From Breviolum minutum Mf 1.05b.01 (Eukaryota > Sar > Dinophyceae > Suessiales > Symbiodiniaceae), in contig DF239133.1 of the NCBI GenBank assembly GCA_000507305.1, positions 67,001 to 131,000 on the forward strand: a stretch of 64,000 nt of DNA, written 5' to 3'. The notes below the pieces were generated by a model that saw only the letters and a list, made by a program, of their open reading frames with translations, had not been told where the DNA came from and ran no database searches. Positions 25,793 through 38,500 of this stretch are shown piece after piece. Numbering within the stretch: position 1 is the stretch's first letter; every line of letters begins with the position of its first letter. The position numbers and the translations under genes were made by a program.

Positions 25793-26442
25793 TCTGCAGA
25801 GGCGACGATGGGAGTTTTGGCAGTGAAAAGCAGGTGTTTTTTTTGCATCAGTTTGCTCTGCCGAACCGAAGCAAAGTAGGTGCAACGAGGAAGATCATCC
25901 TTGGCGCTGGCCCTATTTTGCAAGTTGCAGCACCTATTTACTGTTTGGACATTATTTGGCATTGAGCAGTGCAGCTATTCTAGATTGCAATAGAGGGAAA
26001 GATGATTGATTGTGCATGAAAAGGACAACTATGGAGAAAAATGCAGAGTCACTCGTTTTTTTTCTGGTTGGTCCTTACAAGCTTTGCAGAGGTTTCACTG
26101 CATCATGTCCATGGGCAAGAGGACTCCGATGTTTCTTGCTTCTTGCGAGATATCTTACAGTAAAGTCATTTAAAGTCATTGTGTCTTTTGTTTTGCTCAA
26201 TGAACTCTACCGCTGGAATACATTAAGTGTCATCTAGGCATGAAAGGGTGTTGGCCATCGGTGTTGATTGTGGTAGCTAGCAGATATGAGAGGTCGCTTT
26301 TCTGTGCATGTTTGGAGAATGATGATAACACGCTGCATTCTACTTGCAGGAGTCACGAGACGGCGTTTGGGTGAAGAATTTTGGCATGGAATTCGTGAAT
26401 TTGGACATATTTGTACCAGCAAGCAATGGGGCATATCTACCA

Positions 26443-26443
26443 N
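26443..26443. other. Single ambiguous base marking an assembly join
   Basis: The only N in the window. To its left the sequence follows large repeat copy 1 up to CATATCTACCA. To its right it jumps back to a point 1131 bases earlier in the repeat (matching 25313). The same left-hand sequence continues uninterrupted at 28395. The N is thus probably a scaffold join made inside a repeat, not a sequenced ambiguity. Confidence 0.85.
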
Positions 26444-26679
26444 GTGGAAAGCCAACCGTGTTTAAAACATATGTTTTGCATGTTTTGCATGCAGATTTTT
26501 CGCGATCTTCCATTAAGACAACACGATTGTGTTTACTTATGTTTTATGATTTTCCATTCAGACAACATTATTGTGTTTGCTTATAGTGTTGTAGTCCTTT
26601 AGCCCAACCAATGATCATGTGACACAGGTCGGAAAAAAGGGAAGATCCTGACACTCGGCCAGGAGCCTAGAGATTGAAT
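26444..26679. repeat. Partial copy of the large repeat (236 bases)
   Basis: Matches 25313-25548 (and 27265-27500) base for base as far as I can see, then diverges abruptly after AGATTGAAT. About 105 unique bases follow before full copy 2 starts. It begins directly after the N at 26443. Confidence 0.9.
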
Positions 26680-26784
26680 TTTTTCGAGAACCATTAGGAG
26701 AGTGCTCACTTGAAAGTCTTTGCTTGAGAAATTCACTTGTATTGATCAGGTATTGTCGTTGAACTGATCCAAAGCATATCAAAG

Positions 26785-28394
26785 ATCTAATCACATGGTC
26801 GCTTCTGGCATTCTTCAAAGCCCTGAACAGACCAAATCAGCTTTGCAGATCTTTGCATATCTTCACAGTGCATCATGAGAAAAGAACATCTATGTACATC
26901 TGAGGTTTGATGCAAAGAATCAAACACAGCATCATGATTTCTTCAGGGACAGCGAGCAGAGGCAAACTTCTCAGAAAGAATTGCCAGATTGATTCAAGTT
27001 AAAAGTCAGATGCCTTTGAAGAACTCAGATGTGATGCTCAACTTCACTAGGCGAAGTATGTTTGATCGATTTGAAGATGAACCTTCTTGGCCCGAAACTG
27101 AGAGTTTTGCAAAGGTTTTAAAAAACACGTAGGCAAAGCGGTAAAGTGGTCAATGTTCGCAATGGTCCTTGCAAGACCCGTGCTTTCAGATCTTTCAAGT
27201 GTCAGGTGCAAGCAAGGTCGTTCTCGACCAACGATTCCAGGTGGTCAAGATCCACAGAGGTGTGGTGGAAAGCCAACCGTGTTTAAAACATATGTTTTGC
27301 ATGTTTTGCATGCAGATTTTTCGCGATCTTCCATTAAGACAACACGATTGTGTTTACTTATGTTTTATGATTTTCCATTCAGACAACATTATTGTGTTTG
27401 CTTATAGTGTTGTAGTCCTTTAGCCCAACCAATGATCATGTGACACAGGTCGGAAAAAAGGGAAGATCCTGACACTCGGCCAGGAGCCTAGAGATTGAAT
27501 GCTCTCCACCATTGCCTGTTATTGACAATTTGGACTCGATAAACCGATCGGCAGAAATCGCCAATGACGGATCTCCTGCTGTCAGACATGATATGACATT
27601 CTCGTAGAAATCAAGTGCATTTTAGCCATAAGTTTCTACCTCTTCAAATGATGCAAAGCTTTAGTAGCTTCTTCGCAGAAGCGGTCAACGCATGGTGCAA
27701 TGCGTGTGAATCCCACATTGGAGGTTCAAATCCTCCCTGGACCGTCTGCAGAGGCGACGATGGGAGTTTTGGCAGTGAAAAGCAGGTGTTTTTTTTGCAT
27801 CAGTTTGCTCTGCCGAACCGAAGCAAAGTAGGTGCAACGAGGAAGATCATCCTTGGCGCTGGCCCTATTTTGCAAGTTGCAGCACCTATTTACTGTTTGG
27901 ACATTATTTGGCATTGAGCAGTGCAGCTATTCTAGATTGCAATAGAGGGAAAGATGATTGATTGTGCATGAAAAGGACAACTATGGAGAAAAATGCAGAG
28001 TCACTCGTTTTTTTTCTGGTTGGTCCTTACAAGCTTTGCAGAGGTTTCACTGCATCATGTCCATGGGCAAGAGGACTCCGATGTTTCTTGCTTCTTGCGA
28101 GATATCTTACAGTAAAGTCATTTAAAGTCATTGTGTCTTTTGTTTTGCTCAATGAACTCTACCGCTGGAATACATTAAGTGTCATCTAGGCATGAAAGGG
28201 TGTTGGCCATCGGTGTTGATTGTGGTAGCTAGCAGATATGAGAGGTCGCTTTTCTGTGCATGTTTGGAGAATGATGATAACACGCTGCATTCTACTTGCA
28301 GGAGTCACGAGACGGCGTTTGGGTGAAGAATTTTGGCATGGAATTCGTGAATTTGGACATATTTGTACCAGCAAGCAATGGGGCATATCTACCA
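26785..28394. repeat. Large direct repeat, copy 2
   Basis: Second full copy, offset 1952 bases from copy 1. The 3' about 1260 bases look identical. The 5' part carries differences, for example a 2-base deletion near 27118 and a TAG at 27129 where copy 1 has CGG, so an open frame at 25056-25334 in copy 1 is broken here. The sequence runs on past 28394 without interruption. Confidence 0.9.
27683..27744 (+). ncRNA. tRNA-like element (degenerate), second copy
   Basis: Identical to 25731-25792 at offset 1952: same B-box GGTTCAAATCC in a perfect T-arm, same D-arm, same shortened centre lacking a proper anticodon arm. It is part of large repeat copy 2 and so was duplicated with it, not independently inserted. 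Confidence 0.4.
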
Positions 28395-29854
28395 AACCGT
28401 GCAAAAAGATGTGACGAGAGAATTTTGCGAAGCTGTTTGTTTTTGTTGACTTTTGGTGACTATAAAACTCCGCGGTAAGTACTTCTCAAGTTGGATGGGC
28501 ATATCTTTGTTGGCTAGAAGGTCTCTGGACTTCAGTATCACAGTAAAAGTTTCGAACATGATGATCACAACCAAATCACCTATATCTGATGGTCGTGACA
28601 TCATTTGGTGAAACAATCGTTTCGAGAATTCATGGGTGGTCCAATTTTACGAAGTCAGAAACTGTAGTGGCCGGCTGTAGCTCAAAATCATTCAAACTTA
28701 GCAGGATCCTAAAGTAACCAGATTTGGTACTGTAGTTGGCCATTGTGTTGTCCTCCATTCAGCGTGGTCTAGCAACGTGTGGGCCATAGCCACTTGTTGA
28801 ACCCCATGTTTCCGCAGCTCTTAGTCGATCTAGTGTGATTGACACACAAACAAAAAGGGTCAAAACGCCTATGCCTTCACAGAAATGGAATAAAGTCAAC
28901 AAAAGTCATGCTTTGTTCAAGGCGATCCATTCCTTATTGATATCACTAAAACTAGGCAAAGGATCTCACAACCTCACTACAGCTCTCAGCAGTCAAGGAT
29001 ATGGGGAGTCCGGGACCGCTTATGGTGGCCAGATACACACCAAGTCATGGAGGTTTCAGGTTTTTGGAATATGCATTTGAAGAACTGTTCCAAGGTTGAC
29101 ATGTATTGAAGCCAACTAGATGTTCAAAAAATATTGAATTCAAACATATGCAATAATCCATCAAAAATTGAATGGGACCTTACCAACGGACCCCTAAGTA
29201 AGTTGCTAGAGCCAATAGATACTCAGGTTTAGGGGTCCGTTCAGTGGGTCCTGTTGGAGATTTCTTGGAAATAATCGTTGGAACAATTATTATGATTGAA
29301 AAGAAACTATAACCATCGATTTTAAATTTCCTGTCTCCATACTTTTGCCAGCAATGTCGCTCCGCCTGTGACGTCACTCTGGTGAGGCCAAGATGTGAAT
29401 GAGATAGTTTTGGATGTTTTTGGTAACTTCAAAATGAACAAAGAAAAGAAACCCATTGATTCATGTGGGGGATGATGATCATGATGATATTGTTTGTCAT
29501 CCCCTTGTGGGAGTCCCTCTAAACCGTATAATGGGGTGGGATTCAGAGATTTTTTCCGTTTCGAAAGGAGCACAGCTTTTGCTGTTCAGATAGCATCGTA
29601 AACTATCCATCTCAATTCATGATATTCATGGGACTAGTTTGAGACTACAGGGTTGGAGGGACCCTCCATAAAGGTCGATCATTTTGAGCCACACACTATT
29701 CATGTATATTCAAGACAACTGTTGCAGTTAGTTTCAAGCGAGGTTTGCTGACATGACACCACCCCAATCTTTTGCATCATGTTGCTGTTCGCAAAGCAGT
29801 GTTTTGAGCACTCAAATGCTGATTTCCCCAATTTTTTTTTGAGAATTCTGCGTA
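28395..29854. other. No gene supported
   Basis: AT-rich sequence following the large repeat. An open stretch after CTTGCAG at 28302 (GVWVKNFGMEFVNLDIFVP), shared with copy 1, runs into this region up to 28478. It has an acceptor-like start but no family match. The rest shows no exon-like G+C rise. Confidence 0.4.
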
Positions 29855-31350
29855 TTGGAGTGGGAAGATGATGAAATCGATAGCAACGTCGCAGCAGGTG
29901 CCCTGACGGATGCCCTACCCTCAGCACTTGGACATTTTGAATTTTTGATGGAAAAATTGGAGCCGCATCTCGAAGACGGCGTGGCAGCATCCATGAAAAT
30001 GATTGAACATGGTTCCATTCCAAGCCAACATGTGAGGATGTCCCAAAATTAGGGGAGCCCCAAATCCAGTGCTAACCTTTTGAATTTCTCACGATTCAAA
30101 CCAGCGAATTTTTCAGACATCCCCCTTTGTTGGCTTCACTTTTCCAATTTGGCTTGAGGCTCAATGTGGCGGTGGCAGCGGCAGGGGGACATTTACTGCG
30201 GGAGACTTTGGATCAGGTGCAGGGGAATTTGTCATTCGTTTGAATGCAAGTCTAGACCTAATGATGGAGATGTCGACTGAAATTTTAGGAATCCTGACAA
30301 TCAATTAGCAATTTTAGCATAGAACCAATAGATTCTCAGGATTGTAAGGCCCCTGTCTTTCAGATGGATCCAAATACTGAGTTGGTGCTAACACCACTAT
30401 GCGAAGCGTTTGACTTTCACGGATCTTGTGCACAAATGCAAAGTGTGGAGCGTGCCCTTCGACAGGAGAATGTAAGTGGCATTTCCTATCATTTCCTAGT
30501 CTTTCGAGAATCTTGTTTGAACAGCTAAAGTATGTCAAATTCATGACTTGTATTGCATAAAAAATGTTTGATCCTCTTATTACAACCTTCCCTCTCAATT
30601 TCTTGATACGGCCTCTTTGCCTATTTCCCGCTTGAAATTTGAATGTTGCGCTCATCTGCAAGCATCACAGCTGCTTTGTCCACTCAAAAAGTAGCGTATT
30701 GTGTGATCTCCATTGAGCATCACGGGAACACAAGTGAGGCCATTGGGTGTTGAAAAGCCTCTGATGATTATAACCTGCAAAGTATCTGGCGCTTAATTGA
30801 TAAGTTCTTGTGCCAAGGACTACTATAAACATGCAGAACACATTTGCGAGATGAAAATTCAGAGATCTGACAAAGGACTACACCAAGAACACAGTGAAGT
30901 CAGCCCTCAAATTCAAAGGATATCGGATACTACATAAATCCATACAACATGTTCCCAAAGTCAAATCAATTATGTAATGTTCACAACAACCAATCGTTTT
31001 TGATTCTTTTGGGGGAGCTCAAGATCCTCCAGCATCCTCCAAATCATTGGGCATGAACATCCATCTCTCATAATAGCAACAGATGAACATTTTCAGCTTG
31101 TGGATTTACTACCAACTTGCAATTGCTGGACGCTGAACATCGAATGTGCCTTGGTTGAAAGTAGCGCATTGTGTGCTTGCTTGCTTTTTGTTTTTTTGTT
31201 TGTTTGTGTGTTTGTTTTTTGTTTGTATTTTTGTCTGTTTTCTTGTTTTGGTAGATGTGTTGTACAAAATGGCACCTTACAAAGAGCATCTTCGAATTGT
31301 TGAAGAAACTGATGTTGTACAGGCATTGTTTGATACTGTTTGCAGTCAGG
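29855..31350 (+). CDS. Unidentified multi-exon gene (partial)
   Basis: Exons seen: about 29855-30031 (ALTDALPSALGHFEFLMEKL); 30117-30216 (PPLLASLFQFGLRLNVAVAA, donor GTGCAG); 30364-30471 (MDPNTELVLTPLCEAFDF, donor GTAAGT); 31255-31350 after a long T/G-rich tract and TAG, donor GTGAGG. The peptides are mainly helical and soluble. I do not recognise a family. The join between the first two exons is unclear because both edges share ACAT. The last exon is open in two frames: the phase-consistent one reads SIFELLKKLMLYRHC, another reads HLRIVEETDVVQALFDTV. Start and stop are not found. The gene sits head-to-tail upstream of NAT9. Confidence 0.5.
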
Positions 31351-32051
31351 GTGAGGGTGCTCGTCTCACTTTTCTTAACTTTGCACGTTGATGTCTTGAT
31401 CCACTCCGTGCGTTGTTGTTCCATCAGCCAAAGGCGAATCAACAGGAAGCTTCGTGTGGTAGGTGCCTTCTACAGAACAACGAGAGGGTGAGGGAGCACG
31501 AGCTGATTAATTGGACCAAAAATGGTTGATCTCCACATTTTGGGATTGCACAAAAGAGAGGGATCAAAAGGATGCCAGATACGGTTGCATCTCATGACAT
31601 GACCAACTCACATCTCGCGATACGACGACTCAACTTCAATATCGAACGCTGTCCACTAGTGAAGGACAAACAGAAAATCCTGGCAGAAAACCATGCACGA
31701 CCTACTGCACCCTACAATAATCTCACATAGTAAGCTCATTTTTCCATATTTTTCCTCGTAAATATTAAGATTGATTAAGATTCGGTGGATGTTCCAATTC
31801 TCTTAAATTGCTGGAGGATATCAGTTTTTTCTTTGCCATACTTGAATGATCATCAATGTAGGAAGTGATGAATCATGGTGATGATAAGTCACCAAGATTC
31901 GTATTTAAGTATCATTCCAGATACGTTCTGGCTCGAAATGAGGGAACTCGTATCCATTTCTGTACAGTTCTGTAGCACAGATTTGATGATGCATTTTTGG
32001 TCAATGCAGCTTGCACAGAGTGTTGGTTGACCCTTGAGCCATCTTCCCTAG

Positions 32052-35000
32052 GATCGAGATGTGACTTGGTACCTTATGAACCATGGATGGTACCTACCTA
32101 CCACACTTGGATGCAGGCAAGGCTAAGCAGTGAAGATTCAAGGGATGACAGTAAATGCGGAGCGATCTTCAGAGCCCAATCGAAACACCTAGAAATAACG
32201 GTAGAAGAAACTTTAGGCATTGATTACTGTAAGGGAATAGCGGGATTTCCCTGAATGAATATCGTTCTTTCATTTTGCATGTTATTGTCATTGTTCTCTT
32301 CGTTTCACCAAGTAAGTGTACTGTAGTTCCCCCGTTCTTTGTACAGCTTGACGCAGTCATCATTGTTGTCCCTGTGGACGCCTCCAGGATCCCGAGATCT
32401 TAGAACTCACAGGCTCTGAACCTTTAAGCCTTGAGGAGGACTCGAAGATTCGTTGGTGAATCTGGGTGAGATCATTACATAACTTGACTTGCACCTATTT
32501 TTTAAATCTATATTTTGATGGTCTTTACGTTTTTACAGTCTGGATCAACCATCACCAGCCCTCTTTGATGTGAGAGGAGTACGAGATGCAACAGACTTGG
32601 CAAGATTCGGAGGACTTCCCGGCATCCAATCTCGGGATCTTGAGCAAAAACAATATGCTGCTGTTCATGCAAAAAGGTTCTCCCAGAAAAGATGAGGATC
32701 CTTTGGCAATGGTATCAAAAATCATCCATCTCCACTATTCCTGCCAGACTGGCATGTTTGATCAATCTTGAACTGATCATTTTTCAGATTTCTTGTTTAT
32801 GTTTTCTCTTTTGGTCGTAATCATGTCAAGGATGCTCAGAGCACAGCAATCTATTTCAATGGATTTCACTAGTTTCACACCTGGAAAGATTTCACTATTT
32901 CAGCTCAGCTCTGGAAAGCTGCTTCTCTATTCTCTCTCCTTCACTCTCTCTCCCTCTCTATATGATTCCACTTACATATTTGTGGCAGTCCCTGTAGCCC
33001 CTTCTGAGACTGCATTAATGAATGTTAGTACTTTGTGCATTATGTATATGTATATGTTCAGTTTCATTTTTGGTCGTGCGTTCTGAGTCTAAAGTCTCAT
33101 GTGTAGCTGCCTTTTCTTGGCCAGCTTTGCAGGATAAGCTCACCTTCATCTTGCTGGACCAAGATGGCTGCATGGCTGGAGATGTGAATCTCTTTTTCGG
33201 ACAGGCAGGATAGGCACACTGACCTTGAGAATCATGCGATGTATATACTTGCAACGTAACGTAGTGACTTTAGTGTTACAGTGTGCACTACTACGATGTC
33301 CACCTTGTCTACAGACTTTACAATGGAGCAAGTCCACGAGTGTAGCATGCCCTCCAAAGCGCAAGGTTTGGAGACAATTCATGACAATCCCAAAAGCTGC
33401 GAGCAGTCAGCATAAATTTCAAAATGGCATCATTCCACTCAAAGTTTCTGAGGTTCTCCTATGTTTGCCGTATCGTACGTACCTTTTGGAATGAGATGTC
33501 AAGGAAGGAATGTCAACAGACTTCAACGGATTGATTCCATTGAGCAAACTTTAAATATTTGAACGTCAGATTTTTCTGTGCTGTGGAAACTGGGCAGTCA
33601 GATTTGACGACGGACATCTATGAGCTGGGAGAGATAGAGGCGAGCGGAGAGTCATCAGTCGCGCACCGGACACACGAAGTAGAGAAGGTCATGTTCAATT
33701 AATAGTCTTTATGCTCGTGTCTTTGAAAAAAGTGCCCTTTGGCTTTTTGCCGTGTCGCTCTTTCATCACCTTATCACGACCTGGATTGCTGTTTGCTGTT
33801 CAAGAAACGAGTTTTCATGGTAGAAGAGTTTGGCAAATCCATCAAAAGCCGATCCTTTTTATACTACTGACTACTGAATACCACCGGCTCCAGTCAGCAG
33901 GTGATGGTGGCAAACCAGCAATGCCGCCGCAAAGGAATTGCACGAGAAGCCGTGCAACTTCTGCAGGTGTTGGTGGTCATGACATTGTTGTTGGTATAAC
34001 GCGGGGGCGGGGGTATGTTTGTTTTCCATGTCGTCTAGCCGCTAGCTCTGAAACATTGTGAAATGGAAAACGTATGAGAACTCAAATGAAATGCATCTCG
34101 CAAATTGACAATGATGTACAGTATTTGACCTGTATTTACTGTAATATACTGTAATTGTACTTCAACACAATTATATAAATCATTGATGATGTCGGTCGAT
34201 AGCTAATTGGCGGTTAATGTTAGTAGTTAGTGCTTTACTATTCTAGGCCTTTCCCGAAGCATTAACCCCTTTCATGAGGCTTTCCTAGCATAGCAAACCA
34301 CCAACAGAACCACCAGCCATTGCTTAATGAATTTCACCAGCTTCACAGGCCTTTGCTTCACAACGCCTCGGCACAAAGCGCTTTGTGGCCAAAATTAAGG
34401 TTTGAGGGATTCACTGCTTCTCTCTGGGTGAATGGTGAACAACACGCTTACTTTTTCGCAACTAAGCTTTCTCAACTGAGTGCATACGGTTTTTTCAAGT
34501 GGTTTGCTTTTACCTCTGGTCCTTGGGGGAAGACTGTTCAACATGACCCATATCATTTTTCAGATCGGTTGAAACATGTGGAAACTACACACCGACACCT
34601 GAAAGAATCATAGCATACTGGTAGAATTGCTCTCAACGGAATCCACGTCTCAAGCGATTAGTAACCATGTTGAAACCACATCTTCCCAAAAGAACACATG
34701 TGAAACAGAAACTCTCCTTTGAGTACCTCGCAGCTCTCAAAATTGAATTGGAATCAGGAGCAGAATGAAGCATCCTTGAAGCTGTTTGAAAGCCTTGGCT
34801 ATCGCTTCGAGAAAAGAGTGGAGATTTTTCAAGAGATCCACTATATGCCCGATGCCAAACGCACCAAAAGGGGATTTCTAGATTTGAGGATCCAAAAGTT
34901 GTGACATTCTATTCCTTCAAATGAGTGAATTTCTGAATGTTGAGCTTCACTTCTGTCCTCATCTCTTTCCATCCTGAGGTTTGATGCAGAGATACATGAG

Positions 35001-35090
35001 CCGTTCGTTCTGGAGGAGCTCTCCGAGGACTTTGTTTCCAAAAAAAAGACACATCGAAGCGACATAGCCTGGCAATGTCGAAGGTTCTAG
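32052..35090 (+). CDS. NAT9: N-acetyltransferase 9 (NAT9) homologue, GNAT family, nine visible exons
   Basis: Exons with donor in brackets: 32052-32116 (CDLVPYEPWMVPTYHTWMQ; GCAAGG), 32388-32438 (DPEILELTGSEPLSLEE; GACTCG), 32577-32612 (EYEMQQTWQDSE; GACTTC), 33133-33204 (DKLTFILLDQDGCMAGDVNL; GCAGGA), 33598-33639 (SDLTTDIYELGEIE; GCGAGC), 33901-33966 (VMVANQQCRRKGIAREAVQ; GTGTTG), 34349-34399 (AFASQRLGTKRFVAKIK; GTTTGA), 34758 to about 34833 (EQNEASLKLFESLGYRF), about 34990-35090 (EIHEPFVLEELSED, TAG). Joined, they follow human NAT9 almost residue for residue: LVPY...YHEWM, LTASEPLTLEQEYAMQ, MVGDVNLF, GEIEVMIAEPSCRGKG. CRRKGIAREAV is the acetyl-CoA-binding motif A. NAT9 is a protein acetyltransferase; the fly homologue affects microtubule stability. 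The product is about 190 residues against 207 in human. The ten or so N-terminal residues lie in an unseen exon, and the last intron edges are ambiguous. Confidence 0.92.
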
Positions 35091-35588
35091 AAATACTGCA
35101 ATTTCACCTCACCAGAATCAGCGGTGCAAAGAATTGCTTGCAGGATTGGGCGCTTGACACGCTGAAAAAAAGTGAGCGGAAAATTGTTTCTCTTGTGTTG
35201 TGTGAGTGTGCTACTGTTGATACACAAAACCCTGCACTAGTTGATGTTGTATTTACATAACATGTTTTTCACCATCCCGACTATAGTGTAGGATTTTGTT
35301 TGTCCATGTGACTCTCCCCACTTTTCCAGGTGCAAGTTCCACGGTTCGCAAATAGCACGACTCCAGTCTGCAAGCTCTCCATACGGGTTGCGACCTCAAC
35401 GAACAGCAACGCCATGTGGAGCAGGCGGATTCTGTGAATACGTGATTTCGTTCAAACGACTCTGAAAGTGCCGGATTTGCTGCTCTTAACGTGAAGGATG
35501 ACATAATGACCTAGGATTACAACAGCAAATAGATAGCAGATAACATCAATAAATCAATTTACAGCAATTTTTGTTGGTCTTTCTTCAG

Positions 35589-38500
35589 ACATGGCCTGGG
35601 GAAGATTGGCTATCCGTTTTGAAAAGCCTGGCATCGAGGTGCTCTCAGCCTCACTACCAGGCTTACCAGCACCAGGGAGTTTCACGCGCAGTCGCCATGC
35701 ACCCAGAAATCAATGCACACGCAGCCAGGGCTGCAAGTAGGTAAGTGAGTAATTGGATGATGAACCAAACAGTCACGAAACTATATGTATATATATAATA
35801 TATATTTTCTGATGCAGACAGCATGTTGAATACCGTTTTTTTGCAAATAGTTTTTTCATGAAGAACAACGCGTGTTTCTTAGGCCCTTTCCTTCAGCTCA
35901 ATGTTGGCTCCGTGGAGAAGGAAACGGAACCTGCGGACTACAATCCCAATAGCACCCGCTCGGAGAAGGTGTGATTCATGGATTCGGATTAAGTGAACGT
36001 TTGACAAGTCCGAAACGGCGGCATGATATGTCCCCTTCAAATGCCTTAGGGCACTTGCCATCAAATTGTTTTCATATTTTTGTTTTCAGTCCATACTGGT
36101 ATTCATCTCATGACTTTTCTTCGTATTGGTCAAGGGTCATCCCAGCGTTTTGGCAACCTGCGTGCGAGGCGGCAGGTGTCGAATATCCCTGGCGCTTCGA
36201 TGAGATGGTGACCTTCACTGTGACCACGGAGGTGCGAAGATGTGCGACATGCAAGATTTTTTAGACAAATCTCCCGGCAATTTGTAGATGATTGGTGAAT
36301 CACAAGTGATATCATTATCACATGGTTTTCATTGTATTTCATTATTGCATATCACTTATCACCCATATCATCATGTTTTTGTGGGATTTTGTCCGATGGG
36401 GGCCTAATCATCATCAATCCTCATTTGAGAAGAGCAACAGTCCACAATGATCATCACTCTGTTTGTAAGGGATACATTCTACAATTTTTCCTCAAGAAAT
36501 GGCGATCACGTCGATGGGGCCCAACTCAATATACGAGCATCGAAAGATAGCATAATATAGCACAATATGTTCGAATATACGGCGGATTTCGGTGGCATGC
36601 GCTAGAGTTTGGATAGATTGCACTTTCACTTTCAAAGGTATATTATTGCCAAGCATGTTGATATTAACGTCCTGAATGTCCTTTCCCTGACATAAGGTTT
36701 AGCTTCACCCAACCTTTGCGTGGAGTCAGGAATACCCCCCACTCTTTGGGAATGGACCTTAAAGAAGTGATTTGATGGGTCTGACTTCTCTCATTATACT
36801 CACGACAAGTGGGTATACAACTAGTTCTGTATATAGTAAGATGATGTAAGATGTACTAAGGGTACTTTCCAGTCAATTCACCCGATTGAGATGTTCAGGA
36901 TCTGACCGGTCCGGGCTTGAAGCTACGCCTTCGTGTCCTCAGTGACACGCAGCTGGGAAACCAAGGGCGAAGCAAAGGGAGATACTATCTGCATGTATAC
37001 AATACACACTGTGAGCACAATGCCTATTTGCAATCATAGTGGAATGGTAAACCTATAGTTTCTAAACGTTTTTTAGATGACATCAGAAAAAGAACTATTG
37101 AGTTATGATGGCGAATGGCACGTGATGATCCAAGTTACTACTGAGAACTGTGAGCTAGACTTTGCTTGGAAATCGATGTTTGAGAACTACTCATAGAAAG
37201 TCAACACCAAATAGACATGACCTTGACTGGTGGTTTCACACATCTTTGCATATCATCCTAAATCTTCTCAACTTTTTTCAAGATCGAAACCAGGACCGTC
37301 CGTGAAAGCTGTTTTAAGTAGACTCCTTTTGTTGGGGGAAGTGCCACTTGTTTCAGACCTCTCGAGGCTTGGTTTCTTGCAATTTGCGGGTCGGCCAGCA
37401 GATGTGGGCGAGGCAGCGACATGTCCATTTGTTTCGCTGAAAAAGATGGTTCAACGAAAGATAACGAAATATATTTTTGAAATACATTTTTCTTTGGGCC
37501 CAATCTGATATTAATTTAATGTTAAGTTGAGTTATCCATGGCGAAAGTGACAGGAATCATATCGCAGTATTCACAGTCCATTCCTCAACATGCGGTCACT
37601 AGCAATGGAGGCGACAATCGATTTGCAGAAGCGAATTCTTCCATCGTGTTTGCAGCAAACGTTTGCTCCTTAGGAAAGGTTGATTGAACATCTATAGTTG
37701 AGCAGGTCTTGTCGTTCGGATCTATGTATGTTTGCACCAAGTTGAACCATGTTGAACCTATATGTAGTCTTTTGCATTGAAGACATGTTACATTGCGGTT
37801 TTGTTGCATCTTCAAAGCTTTGCGACAACTCTTGGATGCGCTTCAACTTTACCAAGGCTGAAGTCTGACAAGAGACGCTGTATTTGGTGCAGCCCGGTGG
37901 TGCCGGCCAGCATGCTCAGTCAAAGATACTCAGAATCTTTTGGATCAATTACAGGGCACTTAGATTTGTGTAGGTTGTATTCTCTGTAGTTTTGTGAATC
38001 CGCCAAATGGTAGTTGGTGGTTTGGGACTCAATGCTTTGACTTTCTTGGGAACCTTTCGTTCGCTGTACAATAATCATTTTCTAATTGGAGACATTCGAG
38101 GATTACCAAACCACCAACTAAGCCGAAGGTTTCTCCCCAGCCGTTGAAGGTGCCGTTGAGCCACGTGAAGGGCGGACTCTTGGGAGCTGAATGCAAACTG
38201 GGAGAGGCGGATCGCCGTTACCAGTGACATTACCACCAGTTTGGGATGTGGATAAAACCGAGTTAAGTCAGTTCACAATGATTTAACCATATTTAATCAG
38301 CAGTGTTTCAACTTTGAAGCATGTTCCATCCCAGTTAATGAGGGTACCATGTCCTACCAGGCACTTTCTCTAGTGGATCAAAAGTAATTAAATGGTTTGC
38401 CAGCACGCCAGTTTAGAATAGAAGGGCGTTTTGATTCTGACGGGCTCAATGAGGTGGAGAAATAGTGTTTCTTCTCTGGTGTTGAACGGGAAGTCTTGAA

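Larger units (their letters stand above)
24813..26442. repeat. Large direct repeat, copy 1
   Basis: Matches 26785-28394. From about 25180 to 26442 I see no difference from 27132-28394 at a constant offset of 1952 bases. The first about 370 bases differ by scattered substitutions and small indels, for example 4 versus 2 copies of a 10-base unit TGCATATCTT at 24871-24910. The copy ends exactly at the N at 26443. It contains a tRNA-like element and several short open stretches, but no recognised protein. Confidence 0.9.

Noticed and set aside
32543..32695. + frame LDQPSPALFDVRGVRDATDL joined to the second NAT9 exon by a canonical GTGAAT donor
   Set aside because: It looked convincing at first, but the overlapping frame EYEMQQTWQDSE matches NAT9 residue for residue and joins through GA donors; the canonical GT join gives no NAT9 sequence.
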